From NCBI GenBank assembly GCA_043757045.1, contig JAYVQC010000047.1, positions 1 to 35,914 of the forward strand: 35,914 bases of DNA, given 5' to 3'. Each line of letters opens with the position of its first letter. Position 1 is the stretch's first letter. The notes under the pieces are model-generated. The model saw only the letters and a program-made list of their open reading frames with translations, ran no database searches and was not told the DNA's origin. This DNA comes from JANNGC01 sp043757045 (GTDB lineage: Bacteria; Verrucomicrobiota; Verrucomicrobiia; Limisphaerales; SIBH01). Shown one piece after another: positions 23,309-31,796 of this stretch. Both the position numbers and the translations under genes were made by a program.

Positions 23309-24493
23309 TCAAAATTTATAACCGAGCGACAGACTGAACGCGTGCGCGATGAACTTGTAATGTCCGCTCACGCTCGGGCCATAGACGGAACCGGCCACGT
23401 CGCGGCCCGCGCCGTGCGTGAACTGATACGTCAAGTCCCACGACCACCGCTCGCGCTGGCCACCGACGCCCGCGCTGAAAACGTGCAGGTCTTGATCGGG
23501 CACCAGCGGGTTAAAACTTTTCTCCGGCGTGGAGTCTTCGAGATACACGTAGCCCGCGCTGACGCGCAGACCGTTTTCGAAGTAGCGCGTGACGCCAAAT
23601 TCGACGCCGAAGCTGTTCTTCCATTGCAACGGTAGCGCCACCGCCGGGTCCTGCTGGAGGATGGGCGTGTTGACGCGCTCCCAGTCGGTCCAGTCGAGGT
23701 TCACTTCGAGGTTCCACTTCGGCGTGGGGCGGAAGGAGTAGCCGCCCACGATGACTTGCGGCAGCGGCAGGGTGACGCGCGCGTTCTGTTTCGGAATCGG
23801 AATGCCGGAAAACTCTCCCTGGCCGGCGAGATGCAACTGCACCGGGCTGCGGTAGCTGATGCCGAATGAGTGGCGCTTCGTCGGCTGCCAGAGCAGGCCC
23901 GCCGTCGCGCCGAACGCAAAGTCGTCGCCCTTAAACTTGAACTCGTCGCTCGGATTGTCCGGGTCAATGCCGCGCCGCAAGTCCGTGGTCACGTAGCTCA
24001 CCGCCGGTCCCGCCGCAATGGACAGCGACTCCGTGATTTTCCACGCCATCACGCCGCTCAACGTGTGATCCTGCAACTCGCCGTGAATCGTCGTCGTGCG
24101 GAACGGCCCGTCCTGCGGCCAGTCGAGCGACAACCCGAAGGGCATGTAGTAGCCCACACCAAAAGACAGCGGCAACTTCTCGGGAGTGTAGGTGTAGAAA
24201 AATCCCGGCAACGGAATGAACTCGCGGTCCGTGTTCGCATTGCGCCCGCTGCGGCCCTCGAACATCGCGTCCACTGAAACCGCGCTCACTGCTCCGCGCA
24301 CGTTATGACCCTTGAGCTGCGTGATGCCGGCGGGGTTGTAATAAATCGCCGAGGGATTGTCCGCCGTCGCCACAAAGGCGTCGCCGCGCGCCGTGGCAAA
24401 GGCGTCATGATCAAACAGCCGGATGCCGAGCGCGTGCGCGCCCAGCGGCAGCGCCAGCCCGGCTCCGAGAAGGATCGTCGCTCTGGAGAACAT
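23309..24493 (-). CDS. FadL/OmpP1-type outer-membrane transport protein
   Basis: The 394-residue protein has a signal peptide (MFSRATILLGAGLALPLGAHA) and then the FadL N-terminal hatch motif LGIRLFDHDAFATARGDAFVATADNPSAIYYNPAGITQLKG. The NPAG element there is diagnostic. About 14 alternating beta-strand segments follow (for example TLPLPQVIVGGYSFRPTPKWNLEVNLDWTDWERV and GLRVSAGYVYLEDSTPEKSF), and the C-terminal LSLGYKF ends with the aromatic residue needed for BAM insertion. FadL barrels take up hydrophobic compounds such as fatty acids or aromatics. ATG at 24493 is chosen over 24514 because it starts a canonical signal sequence, with AGAGAAG 7 nt upstream. It leads a run with the kinase and MFS genes. 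Confidence 0.93.
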   Translation of the reverse strand: MFSRATILLGAGLALPLGAHALGIRLFDHDAFATARGDAFVATADNPSAIYYNPAGITQLKGHNVRGAVSAVSVDAMFEGRSGRNANTDREFIPLPGFFYTYTPEKLPLSFGVGYYMPFGLSLDWPQDGPFRTTTIHGELQDHTLSGVMAWKITESLSIAAGPAVSYVTTDLRRGIDPDNPSDEFKFKGDDFAFGATAGLLWQPTKRHSFGISYRSPVQLHLAGQGEFSGIPIPKQNARVTLPLPQVIVGGYSFRPTPKWNLEVNLDWTDWERVNTPILQQDPAVALPLQWKNSFGVEFGVTRYFENGLRVSAGYVYLEDSTPEKSFNPLVPDQDLHVFSAGVGGQRERWSWDLTYQFTHGAGRDVAGSVYGPSVSGHYKFIAHAFSLSLGYKF

Positions 24494-24595
24494 GATGAAC
24501 TTCTCTTCGGCCAAATCTGAGACAGCCTGAAGGACTATTTTCTCAGGATGACAAGGCGCGGCACCATCCGGGCCGCGCGAAGACGGCGCGGCACA

Positions 24596-26035
24596 TCACA
24601 CCACGATCTTCTTGAACGGCTCGCCCTCGTTCAACGTGGGGCGCTCGGGTCGCCCCTTGTATTTGTAAATCAAGTCCATGTTGCCGAGGCCGAGGAGCCA
24701 GAGAATCGTGGCGTGCAGATCGTGAACGTGAAGGCGGTCCTTCGTCGCGTGCAGTCCGAGCTCGTCCGTCTCGCCGATGGTCTGGCCGCCTTTCACGCCG
24801 CCGCCGGCCATCCACATCGTGAAGCCCGTCGGGTTATGATCACGGCCGTCGCCTTTCTCGCTCATCGGCGTGCGGCCAAATTCACCGCCCCAGACGACGA
24901 GCGTGTGGTCCAGCAGGCCGCGTGACTTCAAATCCTTGAGCAGGCCGGCCACGGGCTTGTCCATCGAGCGGCACAGCTCGGTATGGTTCTTCTCAATCTT
25001 GTCGTGTGCATCCCACTTGCTGCCCGCGCCGTGGTAAAGCTGCACGAAACGCACGCCGCGCTCGACGAGGCGGCGCGCGAGCAGACATTGCTTGCCGAAC
25101 GTGTCCGTCTCCTTCTCGCCGATGCCGTAGAGCGACTTGGTCGCGTCCGTTTCTTTCGCCATCTCCACCACGCCCGGTGCTTCCGCCTGCATCCGAAACG
25201 CCAGTTCGTAGCTCGCGATGCGCGCCTCCAGTTCGGATTGATCGGGATGGGCGTCAGCGTGACGGCGGTTGATCTGATTCAAGAAATCCAGTTTCGCGCG
25301 CTGCTGTTCCTCGGTCAGCGCCTCGGGCGTGTTCAAGTTCGGAATCGGCTCCGCACCGCCCTGGATGCGGATGCCCTGATACACGGCGGGCATGAAACCG
25401 GCACCCCAGTTGCGCGGGCCATTGACGATTTGCGTGGCGTTGTCCTGCATGACCACGAACGCGGGCAAATCTTCATTCGTCGAGCCAAGCCCGTACGTGA
25501 CCCACGATCCGAGCGACGGACGGCCCGCGAGAATCGAGCCGGTGTTCATCTGGCACACGCCGGAGGAGTGGTTGATGCCGTCCTGCCAGCACGAGCGGAT
25601 GACCGCGAGATCGTCCGCACACTCCGCCGTGTGCGGCAGCCAGTCGGAAATCCAGAGGCCGCCCTGCCCGTGCTGTTTCCACTGGCGCTTCGAGCCGAGC
25701 AGCGGCGATTTCGACTCGCCCATCGCGGTAATGACTTTGCCAAAGCTGTCCGGCAAACGCTGGCCCGCGAGTTCGTTGAGCTTGGGCTTCGGATCAAACA
25801 GATCGAGATGGCTCGGCCCGCCTTCCATGAAGAGGAAGATGACGGACTTGGCGCGCGGCGCGAAATGGCCGGCCTTCGCGGCGAGCAGGTTCGGCGCGCG
25901 GGTGGCGGCGGAAAGTTTGTCCGTGCCGAGCAGATAGGACAGCGCCAGCGCGCCAAAGCCCATGCCGCCGCGCGCGAGGAAATCCCGGCGAGTGCGGAGC
26001 GGTTGGATGTGGGGAATCCCGTAAAATGTTTTCAT
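24596..26035 (-). CDS. DUF1501 protein, Tat-exported
   Basis: The 479-480-residue protein begins with a twin-arginine signal (RTRRDFLARGGMGFGALALSYLLG, RR at 16-17). The DUF1501 body follows: FLFMEGGPSHLDLFDPKPKL, NHSSGVCQMNTGS, GSWVTYGLGS, VVWGGEFGRTP and DHNPTGFTMWMAGGGVKGGQ. The family is related to the alkaline phosphatase/sulfatase superfamily, and His and Asp residues in DHNP and the GGPSHLD motif fit metal binding. In Planctomycetota and Verrucomicrobiota it is nearly always paired with a PSD1/DUF1553 cytochrome gene; that partner is at 26643. ATG at 26035 lies 4 nt after the YgiT-type gene stop, so it is translationally coupled to it. Substrate is not established; roles in sulfated polysaccharide use are often proposed. 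Confidence 0.94.
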   Translation of the reverse strand: MKTFYGIPHIQPLRTRRDFLARGGMGFGALALSYLLGTDKLSAATRAPNLLAAKAGHFAPRAKSVIFLFMEGGPSHLDLFDPKPKLNELAGQRLPDSFGKVITAMGESKSPLLGSKRQWKQHGQGGLWISDWLPHTAECADDLAVIRSCWQDGINHSSGVCQMNTGSILAGRPSLGSWVTYGLGSTNEDLPAFVVMQDNATQIVNGPRNWGAGFMPAVYQGIRIQGGAEPIPNLNTPEALTEEQQRAKLDFLNQINRRHADAHPDQSELEARIASYELAFRMQAEAPGVVEMAKETDATKSLYGIGEKETDTFGKQCLLARRLVERGVRFVQLYHGAGSKWDAHDKIEKNHTELCRSMDKPVAGLLKDLKSRGLLDHTLVVWGGEFGRTPMSEKGDGRDHNPTGFTMWMAGGGVKGGQTIGETDELGLHATKDRLHVHDLHATILWLLGLGNMDLIYKYKGRPERPTLNEGEPFKKIVV

Positions 26036-26039
26036 GCGC

Positions 26040-26276
26040 TTACGCTGCCAAATCCGCCACTTCCACGGATGCGCCTTTGGCGCGCGCGTCGGTGACGATA
26101 CTTTCGAGTTTGCGCGCGGTCTCGTTATCGATCCATTCCTCGCCGCACTGCGTGCATACGGTGGCGCCCACATGCCGCACCACGACCACCCCCGTGCCGA
26201 TATCCGCAGAGAACGTAGTCATTCCCGGCGCTTTGTGACCGCCACAGAGAGGGCAAAGTGCATTTGAGGCATTCAT
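26040..26276 (-). CDS. YgiT-type zinc finger protein (antitoxin-like)
   Basis: The 78-residue protein has two CxxC pairs, CPLCGG (C8, C11) and VCTQCGEEW (C41, C44), with GTGVVVVRHVGATVC between. This is the YgiT/MqsA-type N-terminal zinc-binding domain. The C-terminal DNA-binding helix-turn-helix of MqsA is absent. It overlaps the DUF4258 gene by 4 nt (ATGA). Together they form a two-gene module like those often annotated as type II toxin-antitoxin pairs, with DUF4258 as the putative toxin. The DUF1501 start lies 4 nt downstream. Whether it neutralises the partner is inference. Confidence 0.9.
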   Translation of the reverse strand: MNASNALCPLCGGHKAPGMTTFSADIGTGVVVVRHVGATVCTQCGEEWIDNETARKLESIVTDARAKGASVEVADLAA

Positions 26277-26596
26277 GATTTTCGTTTCGTTTTGTAGTCC
26301 GCCTCGAACACTTCCAAAGACGGCTCGTAAACCGTGATGATGAACGTCTGTCTGGTCGCCTCATCCACGGAAGCGACAACGTGCAACGGACGAGCATCAT
26401 CGTAGCCGAGGAACAAGGCCGAGGCGAACGGTTTGTCCTCCGGATAATCGCGAATTCTTTCACCCGAGAGCAGCACCTCGAGGACGACGGTCTGCGGAAT
26501 ATTACGTTCCGCCATGCGCGTCAGCACATGTTTGCGCCATTCAATGTTCCCCGCTCGAATTGCTTCGCGAAGTTGGTCGAGTCTCAGTGGCTGCAC
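26273..26596 (-). CDS. DUF4258 protein (toxin-like partner of YgiT-type protein)
   Basis: The 107-residue protein has the DUF4258 pattern: EWRKHVLTRMAERNIPQTVVLEVLLSGERIRDYPEDKPFASALFLGYDDARPLHVVASVDEATRQTFIITVYEPSLEVFEADYKTKR. The arrangement of H, R, LGY, PLHVV and TVYEP matches the family, which is thought to have a RelE/MqsR-like fold and includes putative mRNA interferases. The start is GTG at 26596. The stop TGA overlaps the start of the YgiT-type gene (ATGA). This toxin-first order is the usual one for DUF4258/YgiT pairs. It follows the PSD1 gene by 46 nt on the same strand. Confidence 0.88.
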   Translation of the reverse strand: MQPLRLDQLREAIRAGNIEWRKHVLTRMAERNIPQTVVLEVLLSGERIRDYPEDKPFASALFLGYDDARPLHVVASVDEATRQTFIITVYEPSLEVFEADYKTKRKS

Positions 26597-26642
26597 AGAC
26601 GAAGCGTGTCATCCCGCGACTTTCTCGGCAATGCTCCGAATT

Positions 26643-29600
26643 TCACTCCACATACAAAAACTCATTCGCGTTCAGCAGCACCTGGCAGAAGTCCGTGAGC
26701 GCCGCCGTCTTCCGATCCGTGGTCACGGCCCGGCTCGCGAGCAGCGGCTTGATGTCGTTCTTGTTCGGCGACGAGTCGCGGAAGACGCTGGGCTTGGCTT
26801 CGAACTGCCAGTAGCCGCACGTTGCCGCCGTGAGCGCCTCGCTCGTGAGCAGCAGTTGCTCCTGACGCAACACCGCGCGCGACAGGCGCACATCATCAAT
26901 CAGCCCGTCCCACAAATGACTCTTGTCCACCCCGCGCCCGCCGATGGTGAACGCGACCGGCGAGCGGTGCCCGCTCACGACGCGGTGCGCGATTTTCGCA
27001 ACCTGCATCGGCTCGTCGTCGTTCGACAAATCCTTGGCGTAGAAGGTCACGCCACCTTCGCTCGTGTTCGTCAGGTTCACGGTTACGGCGATGAAGTAGG
27101 GCTTGTTCAAGTTGATGTGCAGGTCAGAGAAGATCGGCTCATAAAGTTTCTTCCCGTCTGCGTCCTTGCCTGAGAGTTGCAGCACCAGCGTCTGCGGGCG
27201 GCGCAGGGACTTGAGGCTCGACACGCCCAACGCCCAGCCCGGCTCCGTGTTCTTGCCGCCCCAGTGCGAGACGATGGTGCGGACTTCCGAGCCTTCGTAA
27301 AGCGAACGCAGCAACACAAACGCCTCAACGGTGAAATCCTCCGCCGGGAACGAATCATGGTTCGCCACCATCAGCCGCTCCTGCGCGGAGCGCGGAGCCA
27401 TGACAGCGGCCTTGCCGTCGCGATAAGGAATTTTGTCGGCGATGAAACCGGCGGCGGCGGAACTGGCTTTCTCCAGGTTCACGCGCGCCTGCTGTTCGCG
27501 GAGAAATTTTTGCGCCGAGCCAAGTTCCGTGGCGGAAGGCGCGCGGCTGAAGGCGAGCTGGTAAGCCGTGGTGATGAGTTCGCCGTCATTCTTCGCGCCA
27601 CTTTTTTGCAAGCGTCCCGCCATCGCCTGCGCGCGCTGGAGCATGTACGGGCTGTTGATGAGCAGCAGCGATTGCACGGGCGTCGTGGTCGTGTCGCGCT
27701 GGGACGTGCTGGTGAAATGCTGCGGGGCGTCGAACACGTCGAGCAGCGGGTCGCGGTTGTTCCGCAAGACCTTGGTGTAAATGCTGCGGCGCGCTTTGAA
27801 GGCGTCGGTCGCCGGCCCGCCCGCATCGGCTTGCAGCTCGCCGGTGACGGCGAGGATGGAGTCGCGGATTTGCTCGGCGTCGAGCCGTCGCATGGGGCCG
27901 TGCCAGAGCAGGCGGTTTTCGGGGTCAAGTTTCTTGGCGGAAGTAATCAGTGAGTCAGTGTTCAGTGAATCAGTCCGACCGTCCGATGACGCCTGACTGA
28001 TTACTGACCTACTGATGACTGATTCACTTGCTTGGCGATACGTCGCGCTCGTCAAAATCATCCGGTGCAACTTCTTCAAAGACCAGCCCTCCGTCACGAA
28101 GCGCCGCGCTATCCAGTCGAGCAGTTCCGGATGGCTCGGCATCTCGCCCAGCTTGCCGAAGTCGCTCGCCGTGCGCGACAGGCCGTGGCCGAAGTGATAT
28201 TGCCAAACCCGATTCACGATGACGCGTGTGGTCAGCGGATTCTCCGGCTCGGTCAGCCACTGCGCCAGCGCGGTACGACGGCCCGTGCTGTTGGTCAAAC
28301 CCGGCACGGGCAGAATCGTCATGGGTTTCTCGTCCAGAATCGTCAGCAGTCCCGGCTCGACCGGCGTGGGCGGTTTCTTCGGGATGAACAGCGGCGGCGC
28401 GCTCGCGCCCACGTCCGTCACGAGCAACGCCTGCGGCAACGGCGCGGGTTTGAATTCATCAAACGACGCGAGCTTCTTGAGCAGCGCGACGTGCTTCTCC
28501 TTGTCCGCGCCGGTGACTTTCATGCGATAGTGCTCGTAGGTGACCTGACGGTAGGCAAGTTCGGCAATCTGATGTTCCAGCGGCGTGCGCTGCGCGACCG
28601 GCTTCTCGATCAGGGCCAGTGTCTCCTCCGGAAATTTCGGCAGGATAAGTTCGTCCGCTTTTTTGCGATGCGGCACTTCGAGCGCGGCGATTTCCGCGCG
28701 CACCTCCTTCGTCATCTCCTCCCACTTCGCCATTGTCTGTCGGTGGGCCGCGCGCTCGGCCTCGGTCGCTACATCAATGTCCTCACGCGGCAGGAAGGGC
28801 GCGAAGTAAGCCTGCAAGCGGTAGTAATCTTTCTGGAGAATCGGATCGAACTTGTGGTCGTGGCAGCGCGCGCACTGCATTCCAAGACCGAGAAAAACAT
28901 CGCTCGTCGTGTCGGTGAGGTCGTTCAGGATCGTGTTCCACTGACCAACCACGTCGCGGTTGTTGTATTCGTAAATCCAGTGGCGCAGATAACCCGTGGC
29001 AATCATCCGCTCCGGAGTGCGCGGCCGCATTTCATCGCCGGCCAACTGCTCGCGCACAAATTCATCGTAAGGTTTGTCGCGGTTGAAGGCGTCAATCACG
29101 TAATCGCGATAACGCCACGCCGTCGGGCGGAAATCATCAATGCGGTAGCCGTCCGAGTCCGCGTAACGCACCAGGTCCAGCCAATGCCGCGCCCAACGCT
29201 CGCCGTAGCGCGGGCTGGCGAGGAGTTGATCGACCAGCTTCTCGTAGGCGTCCGCCGATTTGTCGCCGACGAATGAATCCATTTCCGAAGGCGTGGGCGG
29301 CAGTCCCGTGAGATCAAAATAAGCGCGGCGGGCCAGCGCGCGGCGCGAGGCTTCGCCCGACGGTTTCAATCCGCTCTGCTCCAACTTCTGGAAGATGAAC
29401 CGGTCGAGATCATTCCGCGCCCAGCCTTGGTCGGCGACTGTCGGCGGCACGGGTTTGGCGAGCGGCTGGAAGGCCCACCACTTTCGATCTTCGTCCGTGA
29501 TTTTGCCACGCACCTTTCGGGGCTTGCCCGTCTGCCCCGGCCACACCGCACCGTCCTTCACCCACTGTTCGAGCGCGGCGATTTGGGGCGCGGAAAGTTT

Positions 29601-29900
29601 TTTGTCCTTCGGCGGCATTTGCAGGTCGGCGTCCGTGTAGCGCACGGCCTTGATCAGCAAACTTTTCTCCGCGTCGCCGGGCACCACCGCCGGGCCGGTG
29701 TCACCACCGGCCAGCAGGCCGTCGAGCGAGTCGAGCACGAGTCCGCCTTTGATTTTTTCCGACGAATGGCTGTGGCACTTGAAACAATTTTGCTGAAGCA
29801 CCGCCTGGACTTGCGTGGTGAAAAAATTCTCCGCCGGCGTGACCGCGAACAGCGGTGCCACGAAAGCGAGGAGGAGCGCCGGGCAGGCACGCCTCACCAT
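26643..29900 (-). CDS. PSD1/planctomycete-cytochrome protein (PSCyt1-PSCyt2-PSD1) with LamG-like domain and in-frame repeat insertion
   Basis: The 1085-residue exported protein has a signal peptide (MVRRACPALLLAFVAPLFAVTPA). The heme c site CFKCH at about 39-43 belongs to PSCyt1, which continues through DADLQMPPKDKKLSAPQIAALEQWVKDGA. PSCyt2/DUF1549 follows (WARNDLDRFIFQKLEQSGL ... GLPPTPSE ... RYGERWARHWLDLVRYADSDGY), with a second CxxCH-type site MQCARCHDHKFDP. PSD1/DUF1553 is next (GRRTALAQWLTEPENPLTTRVIVNRVWQYHFG ... LTSATYRQ ... DPENRLLWHGPMRRLDAEQIRDSIL), and a LamG-like beta sandwich (about 860-1045, EDFTVEAFVLLRS ... WDGLIDDVRLSRAVL) lies near the C-terminus. About 26 extra residues (about 626-652) interrupt PSD1 and derive from a repeat. 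ATG at 29900 is preferred over GTG at 29924. Its partner is the DUF1501 gene at 24596. Confidence 0.94.
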   Translation of the reverse strand: MVRRACPALLLAFVAPLFAVTPAENFFTTQVQAVLQQNCFKCHSHSSEKIKGGLVLDSLDGLLAGGDTGPAVVPGDAEKSLLIKAVRYTDADLQMPPKDKKLSAPQIAALEQWVKDGAVWPGQTGKPRKVRGKITDEDRKWWAFQPLAKPVPPTVADQGWARNDLDRFIFQKLEQSGLKPSGEASRRALARRAYFDLTGLPPTPSEMDSFVGDKSADAYEKLVDQLLASPRYGERWARHWLDLVRYADSDGYRIDDFRPTAWRYRDYVIDAFNRDKPYDEFVREQLAGDEMRPRTPERMIATGYLRHWIYEYNNRDVVGQWNTILNDLTDTTSDVFLGLGMQCARCHDHKFDPILQKDYYRLQAYFAPFLPREDIDVATEAERAAHRQTMAKWEEMTKEVRAEIAALEVPHRKKADELILPKFPEETLALIEKPVAQRTPLEHQIAELAYRQVTYEHYRMKVTGADKEKHVALLKKLASFDEFKPAPLPQALLVTDVGASAPPLFIPKKPPTPVEPGLLTILDEKPMTILPVPGLTNSTGRRTALAQWLTEPENPLTTRVIVNRVWQYHFGHGLSRTASDFGKLGEMPSHPELLDWIARRFVTEGWSLKKLHRMILTSATYRQASESVISRSVISQASSDGRTDSLNTDSLITSAKKLDPENRLLWHGPMRRLDAEQIRDSILAVTGELQADAGGPATDAFKARRSIYTKVLRNNRDPLLDVFDAPQHFTSTSQRDTTTTPVQSLLLINSPYMLQRAQAMAGRLQKSGAKNDGELITTAYQLAFSRAPSATELGSAQKFLREQQARVNLEKASSAAAGFIADKIPYRDGKAAVMAPRSAQERLMVANHDSFPAEDFTVEAFVLLRSLYEGSEVRTIVSHWGGKNTEPGWALGVSSLKSLRRPQTLVLQLSGKDADGKKLYEPIFSDLHINLNKPYFIAVTVNLTNTSEGGVTFYAKDLSNDDEPMQVAKIAHRVVSGHRSPVAFTIGGRGVDKSHLWDGLIDDVRLSRAVLRQEQLLLTSEALTAATCGYWQFEAKPSVFRDSSPNKNDIKPLLASRAVTTDRKTAALTDFCQVLLNANEFLYVE
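27945..28024. repeat. TCAGT-type 7/8-nt repeat palindrome inside the PSD1 gene
   Basis: The left arm (27945-27975) has four TCAGT cores spaced 8, 7 and 8 nt; the right arm (27995-28024) has four ACTGA cores spaced 7, 8 and 7 nt. The arms are inverted copies around a loop of about 19 nt. The segment is translated in frame between LTSATYRQ and DPENRLLW of the PSD1 domain, and there is no frameshift. Design matches the AATGACG elements but the sequence does not. Confidence 0.9.
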
Positions 29901-30060
29901 TCTGAAATCGCGACCGGTGAACACCCGGACAGTTTAGCCGCCCGCGCCGGGCTGCCGCAAGCCGGAGAATCTGGCGGCCCACCACTTCCCGTTGCGTTGG
30001 CTTTGCAAGGTAGCCGCGTCGGTCCCCGTGCCGTTCTTCCGAGCCGCGCCCGAGCGCCGC
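29901..30060. other. Spacer upstream of the PSD1 gene
   Basis: The 160 nt between the tail-collar fragment and the PSD1 start show no ORF, no clear promoter boxes and no hairpin with a T-run. The PSD1 gene promoter is presumably here, or the gene is read through from the nusA-nrnA run. Confidence 0.4.
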
Positions 30061-30366
30061 TCACTTCACGCGCACCACCCAGACCACGGTATAAAAGGGC
30101 GGATACGGCATCGCGCCAGGACTGAAGTCCGTCGTCACCGCCGCGAAGGGTGCGCCCACGCCTGCGTTGTCCGCGCTGGCCGTGCCGAAGGAATCAATCC
30201 CGCCCAGCGCCCCGCTCGCGCCCGCGCCGCACAAAAATCTTCCCGGCGAACCGTTCAAATCCGGCAGCACCTGTCCATCGAGCGGCGATTGCGGGTCGTT
30301 GAGCAATTGTCCATTGCACTCGGCGAAATTTTCCGGCAACGCGGGGACAGAGACCGAGGTACTCAC
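30061..30366 (-). pseudogene. Phage tail-collar-like C-terminal fragment
   Basis: From GTG at 30366 the frame gives 101 residues: PENFAECNGQLLNDPQSPLDGQ, LPDLNGSPGRFLCGAG...GALGG, then PPFYTVVWVVRVK at the end. This is the pattern of the C-terminal domain of tail-collar/tail-fibre-like proteins (ECNGQ, PDLNG, RFLRG, YYTVVWIMRV). Such domains usually end longer proteins, and no N-terminal part is present: further upstream the frame runs antiparallel-free but out of frame into the nrnA gene. I read it as the remnant of a truncated gene, or a small stand-alone domain. No other phage gene is in the window. It starts 57 nt after the nrnA stop on the same strand. Confidence 0.6.
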
Positions 30367-30422
30367 GGAACCAGCGGGCCGGAGGGGAAAAACGTGCAAC
30401 GGAAAAATCCAAGCGCCTGCGG

Positions 30423-31406
30423 TCAGTGCTTGCGGTCGAGGGCCTTCTTGATCGCGGCGATCACGCGGCGCTGGACGGACATGGGCGTGCCGGCGATGCG
30501 CGCGCCCGCCGCCGCCGGATGGCCGCCGCCGCCAAAGAGCGCGGCGATTTCGTTCACGTTCACCTTCCCGTTTTTCGAGCGCATGCTGAGCCGGACGAGG
30601 TTCGGCTCCATTTCCTCGAAGCAGCACGCGGCCACCACCGGCTCGATGTCGCGAATGTGTTCGATGAGTCCCTCGGTGTCGTTCCGTTCCGCGCCGGTGC
30701 GGGTGAAATCTTTTTGCTTCAACCAGAACCACGCGATCTGGTCGTCGTGCGTCAGGCGGAAGGAATTATAGACGTGGCGCAGGAGGCGGACGCGCTGGAG
30801 CGAGTAGCTTTGATAAACTTCGTCGCAAATTTTCGCGAGGTCCGCGCCGCGCTTCACCAGTTCCCCGGCAATCTGATACGTCGCCGGGCGCGTGCTCGGA
30901 TATTGGAACGAGCCGGTGTCAGTCGAGACGGCGGTAAAAAGACAGTCGGCAATGGGCTTCGTGACGGGCCAGCTCGCGGCGCGCAGCAGGCGGTAGATCA
31001 ATTCGCCGCTCGAAGGCTCCTTGCCCATGACCCAGTTGATGTCCGCGTAGCGCGTGTTGCTGGTGTGATGGTCAATGTTGATGAAGAGCTTCCGGGCGGT
31101 GATGTGATCCCGGCACTTGCCCAGGCGCTCGAAGCTGGCGCAGTCGGTGGCGACCACGCAGTCGAATTTCTCGCCGCTGTGCGGCTTGGCGAACATCTTG
31201 TCCGCGTCGAGGAAACGCAGCTTCTGCGGCACGGCGTCCTCGTTCCACACGGTGACGCGTTTGCCTTCGTTCTTCAGCGCGAGGGCGAGGGCGAGCTGCG
31301 AGCCGACACAATCGCCATCCGGCCGCATGTGGCCGACGATGCAGATGGTGCGCGCCTCGCGCAGCGCGTCAATGATGCGGCGGACGATGACGGGCGCGGG
31401 TTTCAT
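30423..31406 (-). CDS. nrnA: DHH-family phosphoesterase, NrnA-like (nanoRNase/pAp phosphatase)
   Basis: The 327-residue protein has the DHH signatures: GHMRPDGDCVGSQLAL with metal ligands H26, D30 and D32, then VVATDC (D88), IDHHTSN (D112, H113, H114) and STDTGSF (D167 region). A linker to the DHHA1 domain follows, with the substrate-binding GGGGHPAAAGARI near residues 293-305. NrnA degrades 2-5-nt RNA fragments and dephosphorylates pAp using Mn2+. It overlaps rbfA by 4 nt (ATGA), and the rbfA-nrnA order is common in many phyla. The start is ATG at 31406. Function assignment rests on motifs and neighbourhood; c-di-nucleotide or pAp preference cannot be told. Confidence 0.93.
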   Translation of the reverse strand: MKPAPVIVRRIIDALREARTICIVGHMRPDGDCVGSQLALALALKNEGKRVTVWNEDAVPQKLRFLDADKMFAKPHSGEKFDCVVATDCASFERLGKCRDHITARKLFINIDHHTSNTRYADINWVMGKEPSSGELIYRLLRAASWPVTKPIADCLFTAVSTDTGSFQYPSTRPATYQIAGELVKRGADLAKICDEVYQSYSLQRVRLLRHVYNSFRLTHDDQIAWFWLKQKDFTRTGAERNDTEGLIEHIRDIEPVVAACCFEEMEPNLVRLSMRSKNGKVNVNEIAALFGGGGHPAAAGARIAGTPMSVQRRVIAAIKKALDRKH

Positions 31407-31780
31407 GGTTCCTCGGTTTCCGCCGGCTCGACGGGCGAGGTCTTTTCGAGTTCCGCGATGATGGAAAGGACGCGGTTGCCGCGATTGACCGATTCGTCGT
31501 AGAGGAATTTGATCTTGGGCGTCTGTTTCAGCACCACGGATTTTGCCATGAGCATCTGGATGCGGACGCGGTTGTGGTTGAGCAAATCCACGGCGACTTT
31601 CTTCTGCTCGGGCGTGCCGAGGAGGCTGAGATAAACGCGGGCGGACTTGAGATCGCCAGACACGTCTATGTCGTTGACGCAGACGAGCCCGGCTTGTGCC
31701 ACGGGAATTTCGCGGCGGATGGCCTCGCCGATTTCTCGCTTGAGCAGTTCCGCGACGCGCAGGATTCGGAGTGTGGGCAT
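31403..31780 (-). CDS. rbfA: Ribosome-binding factor A
   Basis: The 125-residue protein has the RbfA KH-like fold pattern: MPTLRILRVAELLKREIGEAIRRE, VCVNDIDVSGDLKSARVYLSLLG, VAVDLLNHNRVRIQMLMAKSVVLKQTPKIKFLYDESVNRGNRVLSII. It assists 16S rRNA maturation of the 30S subunit in the cold. ATG at 31780 is fixed by a strong GGAGG 4 nt upstream, one of the few clear Shine-Dalgarno sites here. It lies 16 nt after infB and overlaps nrnA by 4 nt, so it is inside the nusA-infB-rbfA-nrnA operon. Confidence 0.95.
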   Translation of the reverse strand: MPTLRILRVAELLKREIGEAIRREIPVAQAGLVCVNDIDVSGDLKSARVYLSLLGTPEQKKVAVDLLNHNRVRIQMLMAKSVVLKQTPKIKFLYDESVNRGNRVLSIIAELEKTSPVEPAETEEP

Positions 31781-31796
31781 GGGGCCTCCGTAAGGG

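Noticed and set aside
28032..29276. 414-residue + frame within the PSD1 gene
   Set aside because: Shadow of a gene with clear heme and PSD1 motifs on the other strand.
30061..30366. Prophage
   Set aside because: Only one tail-collar-like domain is present; there is no integrase, capsid, terminase or lysis gene in the window.
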